Source: Bacteroidota bacterium
Lineage (GTDB): Bacteria; Bacteroidota; Bacteroidia; Bacteroidales; Rikenellaceae
Assembly (NCBI GenBank): GCA_023443765.1
Contig: JAEZTA010000053.1
Span: 1-13,534 of the forward strand
Length of the DNA stretch: 13,534 nucleotides
Direction: 5' to 3'
Positions 7,912 through 13,534 of the stretch are shown here, in pieces (the first letter of the stretch is position 1; the number at the start of each line of letters is the position of its first letter). The position numbers were made by a program, and so were the translations under genes. The notes under the pieces are model-generated. The model saw only the letters and a program-made list of their open reading frames with translations, ran no database searches and had not been told where the DNA came from.

Positions 7912-8021
7912 GAGCGAAAATATCTTCGACGAAGTCAAAGGTACAAAAAAGATAGACACCGCGGCGAGCTAGGCAGGATTTTATAAACCCGAAACCGGGA
8001 TACGGAAGATTGTATGTTTTA

Positions 8022-8051
8022 TTGGATTTCTGGAAAAAATAGCTAATTTTG
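8022..8051 (+). promoter_or_regulatory. Bacteroidota-type promoter of mscL
   Basis: TTG (8022-8024), a 19-base spacer, then TAATTTTG (8044-8051) fits the Bacteroidota sigma-factor consensus. A start near 8058 would leave a leader of about 25 nt before the ATG at 8082. Confidence 0.7.
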
Positions 8052-8081
8052 TTCTTAACTAAAACAATAAACCCTAACGAT

Positions 8082-8564
8082 ATGGCATTTTTCAAAGAAT
8101 TCAAGGAGTTCGCCCTCAAAGGCAACGTAATGGACATGGCCGTCGGTGTGATCATCGGCGGTGCGTTCGGCAAAATCGTATCGTCGCTCGTGAACGACAT
8201 CCTGATGCCGCCGATCGGCGCACTGATCGGTAATACCGACTTTTCGCAGCTGAAACTCGACATTTCGAAAGTTCGCGATGTTACGTCGAGCGCCATGCAA
8301 TCCGTCGAAGGTATGGTAGCCGGAGGCAGTACGACGCAGGCTGCCGCAGCAGAACCGATCTACTGGAACTATGGTGCATTCATCCAGCAGTGTGTAGATT
8401 TCACGATTCTGGCCCTCTGCGTATTCCTGATGGTCAAGCTGATGAACCGGCTGATGCAAAAGAAGGAAGTAGCTCCGGCCCCGGCTCCCGAACCGCCCGT
8501 ACCGACCAAGGAAGAGTTGCTGCTCATGGAAATCCGCGACCTGCTGAAAGAGCAGAAGAAATAA
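8082..8564 (+). CDS. mscL: Large-conductance mechanosensitive channel MscL
   Basis: 160-residue inner-membrane channel that opens under high membrane tension and releases solutes during osmotic downshock. The N-terminal helix and TM1 are textbook (FKEFALKGNVMDMAVGVIIG, then GGAFGKIVSSLVNDILMPPIG). TM2 is near 100-122 (AFIQQCVDFTILALCVFLMV), and a C-terminal bundle helix (EELLLMEIRDLLKEQ) follows a Pro-rich linker. It is somewhat longer than the roughly 136-residue E. coli protein because of an Ala/Ser/Thr-rich periplasmic loop (about 70-88) and the linker. I chose the ATG at 8082: it sits at a sensible distance from the promoter, and the longer in-frame TTG start at 8049 would lie inside the -7 element. 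The gene is transcribed alone, ending at a strong terminator. Confidence 0.96.
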   Translation: MAFFKEFKEFALKGNVMDMAVGVIIGGAFGKIVSSLVNDILMPPIGALIGNTDFSQLKLDISKVRDVTSSAMQSVEGMVAGGSTTQAAAAEPIYWNYGAFIQQCVDFTILALCVFLMVKLMNRLMQKKEVAPAPAPEPPVPTKEELLLMEIRDLLKEQKK

Positions 8565-8585
8565 GCGGGGTAACACACGAAACGA

Positions 8586-8616
8586 AAAGTCCGGCCTTGT
8601 TGGTCGGACTTTTTAT
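8586..8616 (+). terminator. Intrinsic terminator after mscL, likely bidirectional
   Basis: An 11-pair stem (8586-8596 with 8602-8612; one G-U pair on the plus strand) closes a TTGTT loop and runs into a T-rich tail. A-rich bases on the left side mean the complementary strand also ends in U's, so it can serve the convergent channel gene whose stop is at 8624. Confidence 0.85.
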
Positions 8617-8623
8617 TATAGCA

Positions 8624-9298
8624 CTACTCCTTTTTGTGGGTATATTCCTGCAGGACATAGGTGGTGAAAATCGGGAAGAACATCATACCCAGTGACGGGA
8701 GCAGCACGCAGAAGACCTTGCCGACGGCCGTTACGGGGAAAATCTCGGCTCCGACGGTCGTGACGTTCATCCATGCCCACCAAAGCGCATTGCCGAAGCC
8801 ATGGAGTTTGGGATTGACAAGCACTTCGTAGTCGTAGAAAACAAGTCCGGAAATATAGGTGAAGACCACGACGGTGAAGATATAGGCCACAAAGAGCCTC
8901 CGCATTTTGTTTTTCGAGACCAGCCATCGCACGACGATCACCATGGCCAGAAAAGCCCGCAGCAGCGGCATCAGGCCCACGAGTATACCCCAGTCGTGGG
9001 TCATGTCGGCGCCGCTCCACGCCAGGATATTGAGGTAAGGAATGGAAATCAGCAGGAAGGGCAGGTTGTGCCAGAAGAAACGGTTGCGGCGTTCGGCAGC
9101 GGCCCAGCGGACGAAAAAATCGCACAGGAAAATCACGCAGACGATGAACTGGATGGTGAGGTAGGCGGAAGAGATGTGGATGTGGTCGCCCGCGATGATC
9201 TCCCACGAAACAGCCGTGATGAGCACCAGTCCGGCAATGAGTTTGATGACGCCGAGCGTATTGCGGATTCCGGCGCGTGCCGGTTCGGAAAGGGACAT
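8624..9298 (-). CDS. Six-TM ion channel, potassium-channel-like, with non-canonical filter
   Basis: 224-residue membrane protein laid out like a voltage-gated channel subunit: hydrophobic segments at about 14-36, 46-66, 76-93, 107-126, 135-153 and 191-216. The pore loop is GNALWWAWMNVT followed by TTVGAE (180-185), in the position of the potassium filter T-V-G-Y-G. The fourth segment carries few spaced positive charges (R114, R124, then K129-R134 at its end), so voltage sensing may be weak or absent. With Ala-Glu in place of Tyr-Gly, ion selectivity cannot be assumed. Related Bacteroidota proteins are annotated as ion transporter or potassium channel family protein. The gene is convergent with mscL and shares its terminator; I see no clean promoter in the 132 bases upstream. 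Confidence 0.75.
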   Translation of the reverse strand: MSLSEPARAGIRNTLGVIKLIAGLVLITAVSWEIIAGDHIHISSAYLTIQFIVCVIFLCDFFVRWAAAERRNRFFWHNLPFLLISIPYLNILAWSGADMTHDWGILVGLMPLLRAFLAMVIVVRWLVSKNKMRRLFVAYIFTVVVFTYISGLVFYDYEVLVNPKLHGFGNALWWAWMNVTTVGAEIFPVTAVGKVFCVLLPSLGMMFFPIFTTYVLQEYTHKKE

Positions 9299-9382
9299 AG
9301 ATTTCTGTTTTTCCGTAGCGCGTTCAAAATCAATGCCACAGCCCGGGAGGATAAATTTTACAACGATTTTTTGCCGAAAGAT

Positions 9383-9413
9383 TTTGCACGATTGAAAATT
9401 TCTATTACCTTTG
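9383..9413 (+). promoter_or_regulatory. Bacteroidota-type promoter of the tRNA gene
   Basis: TTTG (9383-9386), a 19-base spacer and TACCTTTG (9406-9413) match the consensus closely. The predicted start is near 9420, about ten bases before the mature tRNA 5' end. Confidence 0.75.
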
Positions 9414-9430
9414 CACTCGCTTTTAGCAAT

Positions 9431-9507
9431 GGCGGGTTAGCTCAGCTGGTTAGAGCGCATGATTCATAATCATGAGGTCCCGAGTTCAAGTCTCGGACCC
9501 GCTACCA
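9431..9507 (+). tRNA. tRNA with CAT anticodon (elongator Met, possibly Ile2)
   Basis: The 77-base sequence folds as a full cloverleaf: acceptor 9431-9437/9497-9503, D stem 9440-9443/9453-9456, anticodon stem 9458-9462/9470-9474 with loop TTCATAA and anticodon CAT at 9465-9467, T stem 9480-9484/9492-9496, and an encoded CCA at 9505-9507. It is not the initiator: the anticodon stem lacks the three G-C pairs typical of tRNA-fMet, and there is no C1-A72 mismatch. The first acceptor pair is G1-U72. A CAT anticodon can also mark the lysidine-modified tRNA-Ile that reads AUA; parts of this sequence resemble that class, so the isotype is not certain. Confidence 0.92.
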
Positions 9508-9511
9508 ATTC

Positions 9512-9542
9512 AAAACGGAGGTCTTTCGATCTCCGTTTTTTT
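9512..9542 (+). terminator. Intrinsic terminator after the tRNA
   Basis: A 12-pair stem (9512-9523 with 9528-9539; one G-U pair) with a TTTC loop ends in a run of seven T's (9536-9542). It separates the tRNA from the deformylase gene, which must therefore have its own promoter. Confidence 0.88.
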
Positions 9543-9591
9543 ATTTCCGGGGATCTGGCTAAAATGTATAGTTACAAAAAATGCACTGAGT

Positions 9592-10206
9592 ATGGAAACA
9601 AAAACAATACTGGCAGCTTGCGCCACAGCTGCCGCAACACTGGTTCTCACAGGCTGTTCCGAAGGATTCAGCACTGCAGAGAAGGAGATCATCAATACCG
9701 GAGGCGGGGATATTATGCGCGTGCTGACCATCGGAAATGAGGCCGATTCGCTGGTCCTGCGCCGGAACGCCGCACCGATGACGGCGGAGATGCTCCGAAC
9801 GGACGACTATGCAACCCTGCGGCGCAGGATGCTCGCGACGGTGCAGGACACGCTGAATACGGGTGTGGGGATTGCCGCCCCGCAGGTGGGTATTCTCCGG
9901 CGGATAATTGCCGTACAGCGGTTCGACAAACCCGGCGAGCCGTTCGAATTTTACATCAACCCGGAGATCGTCGAATACTCAGCCGAAACCGCCCCGGGAC
10001 GGGAGGGATGCCTCTCCATTCCGGGACTATACGGCACCATAAAACGGGCGCAGCAGATCAGCCTGCGCTACCGCGACGAACAGTTTGCCGAAAAGACGGA
10101 GACGATCAGCGGATTCACCGCCGTCATCTTCCAGCACGAAGCGGACCATCTGGACGGCGTTCTCTACATCGACCGGATGGAGGGAGAGCCTATGCAAGAG
10201 GAGTAA
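9592..10206 (+). CDS. def: Peptide deformylase with lipoprotein signal peptide
   Basis: 204 residues. Peptide deformylase removes the formyl group from nascent N-terminal Met. All three catalytic motifs are present: GVGIAAPQ (91-98), EGCLS (138-142) and QHEADH (181-186), giving metal ligands C140, H182, H186 and the catalytic E183. What is odd is the N-terminus: METK, a hydrophobic Ala/Leu stretch, then L-T-G-C with the lipobox Cys at 22, a lipoprotein signal that would place the enzyme outside the cytoplasm. The deformylase fold proper begins near residue 42 (MRVLTIGNEADSLVLRRNAAP). That Met is an ATG at 9715 with GGAGG 10 bases upstream, so a 163-residue cytosolic form is possible. A further in-frame start at 9472 lies inside the tRNA and is rejected. 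No clear promoter is visible in 9543-9591. Confidence 0.88.
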   Translation: METKTILAACATAAATLVLTGCSEGFSTAEKEIINTGGGDIMRVLTIGNEADSLVLRRNAAPMTAEMLRTDDYATLRRRMLATVQDTLNTGVGIAAPQVGILRRIIAVQRFDKPGEPFEFYINPEIVEYSAETAPGREGCLSIPGLYGTIKRAQQISLRYRDEQFAEKTETISGFTAVIFQHEADHLDGVLYIDRMEGEPMQEE

Positions 10207-10218
10207 CCGGGCGACATA

Positions 10219-11955
10219 TCAGACCAGTTCGCGGAGGTGTTTCAGGTTGCTTTTAGCCGTAGCGACGACCTCGTCGGCCCGGCCCGAAAGGATCAGCCGG
10301 GTCATGGCCAGCGCAAAGCCCTTCATCTGCGCGAACTCGACCTTCGGGGGCATAGCCAGTGCATTGGGATCTGTCTGGACACTTACCAGGACTGGCCCCG
10401 GGGTATCGAAAGCCTCGGTCAGCACCTCTTCCGCACGGTCGGGATCGTCCACCGTAAATCCCCGGATGCCCATTGCCCGGGCAATCATCTCGAAATCGGG
10501 ATTGCACATATCGGTCTGCCAGTCGGGAAGCCCGGCGACCTCCATTTCCAGTTTTACCATGCCCAGCGAACGGTTGTTGAAGACGACGATCTTCACCGGC
10601 AGTTTATACTCCACGATCGTCGCCAGGTCGCCCAGCAACATCGTAAGTCCCCCGTCGCCACACAACGCCACGACCTCCTGGCCGGGGCGTGCGAGGGCTG
10701 CACCAATAGCCATCGGGAGGGCATTGGCCATTGAGCCGTGGTTGAACGACCCCAACATCCGGCGGCGCCCCGTGGCGCGCAGGTAGCGCGCTCCCCAGAC
10801 ACAGCACATCCCCGTGTCGACCGTGAAGATTGCGCTGTCGGAGGCCAGCGAGTCGATCAGCGTCGCCACGTATTCGGGAGCGATATTCCCCTCACTACCC
10901 CGCTTTGAGGCCACGACGGCCATCGTATCGCACAAGGCGCGGTAAGTTTTCAGTTGACGGTCGAGGAACGAACTGTCGGAATGCTCCTGCAACATCGGGA
11001 TCAGGGCTTGCAGGGTGTCCTTCACATCGCCGGCCAGCCCCAGTTCGACGCGGGCCCGGCGGCCGATGCGCTCGGGACGAAGGTCGACCTGCGCGATGCG
11101 GCACTCCTGCGGCAGGAAACAGTCGTAGGGGAAATCCGTACCCAGCAACAGCAGTAAATCCGATTCGTGCATGGCGGTATAGGCCGAAGGAAGGCCCAGC
11201 AGACCGGTCATGCCGATCTCGTAGGGATTGTCGTACTGCACCTCCATTTTCGCCTTGAACGTATAGGCTACAGGGGCTTTGAGCAGCGCGGCGAGCCGCA
11301 CGACCTCGTCGTGGGCTTCGCGGGCGCCGATGCCGCAGAAGATCGTGATGCGTTCGGCCGAGCCGATCATTTCGGCCAGTTGGCGGAGTTCGCCGTCGAG
11401 CGGGCGGTAGATGCTGTGCGACGGGAGGGGTCCGGAGGCTCCGGGGCTTTCGACGCAGGGGCTGGCGGCCACGTCGCCCGGGAGACCCACCACAGCGACT
11501 TCGCGCTTGTGGACGGCGTGCTGCAACGCGGCAGGCAGCATTCGCGCAAACTGAGCCGAAGTGACGGCCATCTGATTATAACCGCTGCAATCATCGAAGA
11601 GGCGGATCGGGCTGGTCTCCTGGAAATAGCCCGTGCCGAACTGGTCGGAAGGACAGGTCGAGGCGATGGCCAGCACCGAGCAGTTGCTCCGGTGGGCGTC
11701 ATAGAGCCCGTTGATCAGGTGGACGTGCCCCGGGCCGCTGCTGCCTGCACAGCAGGCGATGCCGTTGAGTTCGGCCTCGGCAGCGGCGGCGAAGGCCCCG
11801 CTCTCCTCGTGGCGCATATGGATCCACCGGACGGTTCCGGCACGGCGCACGGCGTCGTTGACTTCGTTCAGGCTGTCGCCCGTAACGGCATAGATATGGC
11901 GGATGCCCGCCCGGCAAATCGTTTCGACCAGTTGATCGGCTACTTTCTTTCCCAT
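10219..11955 (-). CDS. poxB: Pyruvate dehydrogenase (quinone) / pyruvate oxidase, PoxB type
   Basis: 578 residues, close to E. coli PoxB (572) and similar along the whole length. The enzyme uses thiamine diphosphate and FAD to convert pyruvate to acetate and CO2, passing electrons to membrane quinone. Visible marks are VTGDSLN (24-30), the catalytic Glu of RHEES (E50), the GSSGPGHVHLINGL segment (71-84), GYFQET (109-114), the FAD-domain LPGDVA (158-163), and the thiamine diphosphate motif running from GDGG (433-436) to NN (460-461). The C-terminus (LSGRADEVVATAKSNLKHL) resembles the membrane-docking tail of E. coli PoxB. It is convergent with the deformylase, 12 bases apart with no obvious terminator. 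It lies downstream of the OadA-type gene but beyond that gene's terminator, so it needs its own promoter. Confidence 0.92.
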   Translation of the reverse strand: MGKKVADQLVETICRAGIRHIYAVTGDSLNEVNDAVRRAGTVRWIHMRHEESGAFAAAAEAELNGIACCAGSSGPGHVHLINGLYDAHRSNCSVLAIASTCPSDQFGTGYFQETSPIRLFDDCSGYNQMAVTSAQFARMLPAALQHAVHKREVAVVGLPGDVAASPCVESPGASGPLPSHSIYRPLDGELRQLAEMIGSAERITIFCGIGAREAHDEVVRLAALLKAPVAYTFKAKMEVQYDNPYEIGMTGLLGLPSAYTAMHESDLLLLLGTDFPYDCFLPQECRIAQVDLRPERIGRRARVELGLAGDVKDTLQALIPMLQEHSDSSFLDRQLKTYRALCDTMAVVASKRGSEGNIAPEYVATLIDSLASDSAIFTVDTGMCCVWGARYLRATGRRRMLGSFNHGSMANALPMAIGAALARPGQEVVALCGDGGLTMLLGDLATIVEYKLPVKIVVFNNRSLGMVKLEMEVAGLPDWQTDMCNPDFEMIARAMGIRGFTVDDPDRAEEVLTEAFDTPGPVLVSVQTDPNALAMPPKVEFAQMKGFALAMTRLILSGRADEVVATAKSNLKHLRELV

Positions 11956-11958
11956 AAT

Positions 11959-11989
11959 GTTTGGATTTTTCGAAGGTTTGGATTTTTCG
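11959..11989 (-). repeat. Tandem 14-bp repeat just upstream of poxB
   Basis: On the coding strand CGAAAAATCCAAAC occurs twice, perfectly, at 11989-11976 and 11972-11959, separated by CTT (17-base period). The second copy ends three bases before the poxB ATG. Two identical sites with a period near 1.6 helical turns could be a regulator-binding pair or a leader RNA element; a simple duplication is also possible. Confidence 0.8.
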
Positions 11990-11999
11990 GACGGGGAGG

Positions 12000-12015
12000 T
12001 TCAAGATCGGTGCCA
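12000..12015 (-). promoter_or_regulatory. Sigma-54-like -24/-12 match upstream of poxB
   Basis: The minus strand reads TGGCAC, five bases, TTGAA, against the sigma-54 consensus TGGCAC-N5-TTGCA/T. The -24 half is exact and the spacing is right, but the C of the -12 GC pair is replaced by A. No TAnnTTTG promoter is visible between the upstream terminator and the poxB start, which makes this the best candidate present. It is a single match and could be chance. Confidence 0.3.
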
Positions 12016-12026
12016 CACCCCCGAAT

Positions 12027-12068
12027 AAAAAGTTCCGTCCGCAGCACGTTCAGGCGCTGCGGACGGAA
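12027..12068 (-). terminator. Intrinsic terminator after the OadA/PycB gene
   Basis: A perfect 13-pair stem (12033-12045 with 12056-12068, GC-rich) has a 10-base loop. On the minus strand it is followed by CTTTTTATT. It starts 26 bases after the stop at 12094, so it should insulate poxB from read-through. Confidence 0.9.
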
Positions 12069-12093
12069 TCGGATTCGTTGACGATGTATCGTG

Positions 12094-13534
12094 CTATTCG
12101 ATCTCCACCAGGACAGCGTCGGTGGCGACGGTTTCTCCGGGATGAACCAGGATTTGCTTTACCTTACCGGCAAAATCGGTCGTAATGGCATTTTCCATCT
12201 TCATCGCTTCGAGGATCGCAACCTCGTCGCCGACCTTGACCTGGTCGCCGACCTTCACCTTGAACTCGATAACGCGGCCCGGCAGCGGAGCCGTCACGGT
12301 ATTGCCCGTGATCACGGCCTTTGCCTCTTCAACGGGCTTATCCTCGACTTTCACAGCGGGTTCAGCGGGCTTCGAAGCCTCGTATGCCTTCACCTTCATA
12401 TCGGTGAGGAACGTCTTGGCAACCGCCGGGAAAAGTTCCAGCAACAGCACTTCTTTCTCGTTGGCGGCAAGTTTCACGCCTCCGGCCTCGGGCAACTCGG
12501 GATTGGGCTGCATCTGGTATTTCGAGGTATCGTAGGGAGTTTCCTCGCGCACGCCGCAAATCTTGAAACGGAATTCGGGGTCGATCTTCACAGGCGTTTT
12601 GCCGTACTCGCCCTTCACGAGGCCCACGAACTGCGAACTCTTATTGGTGTACATCGGGCGTCCGGCCTTCTCGTCGAGGGCGCAGTTGACAGCCTGCGCA
12701 CCCACGATCTGCGAGGTGGGCGTCACCAGCGGCGGCAAACCTGCGGAGAGGCGCACCGAAGGAATCAACTCCATGGCGCGGGGCAGAATCTCCTCGGCCT
12801 TGAGCTGCTTGAGCTGGGCGACCATGTTCGAGTACATACCGCCCGGGATTTCGGCCTTCTGGACCAGTTCGTTCGGGGCCGGGAAGCCGAAGTAGGCTTC
12901 GATCTTACGGCAGGCGTCGATCGTGCCAGCCTCGTCGTCGCGCTGGGCAGCGGCGATCGCCTTGTCGAACAGGGCGTCGGTCTCAGCGGGCAGCGTATCG
13001 GTCAGCGGATTGAACGCCTTCGGTTCGGGTTTGTCGGCCCCGAAGACCGAAATGTTCAGTTCCCTGCGGATGTCGCGCAGCTGGGTATTGATCTTGGCGA
13101 CAGCCTCCATATTCACGCCCATGTCGATGCCCAGTTTCTTGCAGAAAATGTGGATCAGCTCGATGGCCGGAGCTCCCGTACCTTCGGCGAAATACCAGCA
13201 GTTGGTATCCACAACATCGGCTCCGGCGATGATGGCTGAAAGCACCGATGCCAGTCCGTAGCCCGGGGTGCAGTGGGTATGGAAATCGACAGGAATCGAA
13301 ATGTTCTTTTTCAGCAGGCGCACGAGCGTAGCCACGCGGCGCGGCGGAATGAGGCCCGACATGTCCTTGATGGTGATCATATCGGCACCCAGATCAGCCA
13401 TCTGCCTGGCCTTGTCGAGGAAGTAGGCGTCGGTGAAGACCGGCTTGGGATTCGACTTGCCCGTCAGCTTGGCCCAGAAGCCCAGTTCGGGGTATTTTGG
13501 ATCGACCGTGTAGCAAACCGCACAGTCGGCGATG
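12094..13534 (-). CDS. Biotin-dependent carboxyltransferase (OadA / PycB type), 5' end off the right edge
   Basis: 479 codons plus stop are in the window and the frame stays open to the right edge. An internal ATG at 13401 is not the start, because family-like sequence continues upstream (ADCAVCYTVDPKYPE). The carboxyltransferase domain shows IKDMSGLIPP, with the Lys that is carbamylated in this family, and DFHTHCTPG, with the metal-binding His pair. A conserved OADA/PYC C-terminal domain follows, then an Ala/Pro/Glu linker and a biotinyl domain with EAMKMEN, whose biotin Lys lies 34 residues from the C-terminus as usual. It transfers carboxyl between biotin and pyruvate/oxaloacetate, either as oxaloacetate decarboxylase alpha (Na+ pump) or pyruvate carboxylase subunit B. 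No OadB, OadG or biotin carboxylase gene is in the window, so the choice stays open. Confidence 0.9.
   Translation of the reverse strand, partial: IADCAVCYTVDPKYPELGFWAKLTGKSNPKPVFTDAYFLDKARQMADLGADMITIKDMSGLIPPRRVATLVRLLKKNISIPVDFHTHCTPGYGLASVLSAIIAGADVVDTNCWYFAEGTGAPAIELIHIFCKKLGIDMGVNMEAVAKINTQLRDIRRELNISVFGADKPEPKAFNPLTDTLPAETDALFDKAIAAAQRDDEAGTIDACRKIEAYFGFPAPNELVQKAEIPGGMYSNMVAQLKQLKAEEILPRAMELIPSVRLSAGLPPLVTPTSQIVGAQAVNCALDEKAGRPMYTNKSSQFVGLVKGEYGKTPVKIDPEFRFKICGVREETPYDTSKYQMQPNPELPEAGGVKLAANEKEVLLLELFPAVAKTFLTDMKVKAYEASKPAEPAVKVEDKPVEEAKAVITGNTVTAPLPGRVIEFKVKVGDQVKVGDEVAILEAMKMENAITTDFAGKVKQILVHPGETVATDAVLVEIE

Noticed and set aside
7865..8576. Minus-strand frames (143 and 173 codons) opposite mscL
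   Set aside because: mscL is certain on the plus strand; these frames have no recognisable content and one crosses both divergent promoters.
9431..9507. tRNA 3' end as an integration (att) site
   Set aside because: No integrase gene and no direct repeat of the tRNA 3' end is visible nearby, and both flanks are housekeeping-type genes.
9472..9591. In-frame upstream extension of the deformylase starting at 9472
   Set aside because: It would start inside the tRNA and run through its terminator; the ATG at 9592 begins a proper lipoprotein signal.
11167..13239. Long plus-strand frames (304 and 382 codons) opposite poxB and the carboxyltransferase gene
   Set aside because: Both are antisense shadows: composition is His/Arg/Gly/Leu-rich, no motifs, and the real genes on the minus strand are unmistakable.
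1..13534. CRISPR arrays, insertion sequences, prophage genes
   Set aside because: No regularly spaced repeats, transposase or integrase motifs, or phage structural genes were seen anywhere in the window.

Overview
The window looks like chromosomal DNA of a gut-type Bacteroidota, most plausibly Alistipes or a close relative. The basis is three well-formed Bacteroidota promoters (TTG, 19-22 bases, TAnnTTTG) plus a fourth at the left end, a fairly GC-rich coding background, and gene families typical of that phylum: a golvesin-domain cell-wall amidase, a Bacteroidota-style Rhs N-terminus, and a one-piece OadA/PycB with biotinyl tail. The genus is inference, not proof.

Layout. (1) 1-962: the first 320 codons of a large secreted Rhs/YD-type surface protein on the minus strand, running off the left edge and more AT-rich than the rest. 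(2) 963-1390: AT-rich spacer with a promoter for the Rhs-like gene and a 25-pair RNA hairpin. (3) 7843 down to 1391: a compact minus-strand operon of Na+/solute symporter, exported amidase, GNAT acetyltransferase, YqeY protein and BASS-family transporter. The first junction overlaps by 11 bases and the last has a 1-base gap. A promoter precedes it, overlapped by a perfect 24-bp palindrome, and the 1221-1278 hairpin probably ends it. (4) 8082-9298: mscL on plus, convergent with a potassium-channel-like protein on minus, with a bidirectional-looking terminator between them. (5) 9383-9542: a tRNA(CAT) with its own promoter and terminator. (6) 9592-10206: a peptide deformylase with all catalytic motifs but an N-terminal lipoprotein signal. 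(7) 10219-11955: poxB-type pyruvate:quinone oxidoreductase on minus, with a 14-bp tandem repeat before its start and a sigma-54-like -24/-12 match just upstream. (8) 12094 to the right edge: a biotin-dependent carboxyltransferase (OadA/PycB type), partial, ended by a strong terminator.

How the genes may work together. The five-gene operon pairs a predicted peptidoglycan amidase with two Na+-coupled-type carriers, so salvage of wall fragments or other released solutes is possible, though substrates cannot be read from sequence. MscL and the 6-TM channel are both membrane-conductance proteins but are transcribed separately. PoxB and the carboxyltransferase both act at the pyruvate/oxaloacetate node and lie in the same direction, but a terminator separates them. 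I see no CRISPR array, insertion sequence, integrase or phage genes. The least ordinary observations are the lipoprotein-type deformylase with a possible internal start, the split-domain amidase, the wobble-preserved hairpin, the palindrome on the operon promoter, and the poxB upstream region.
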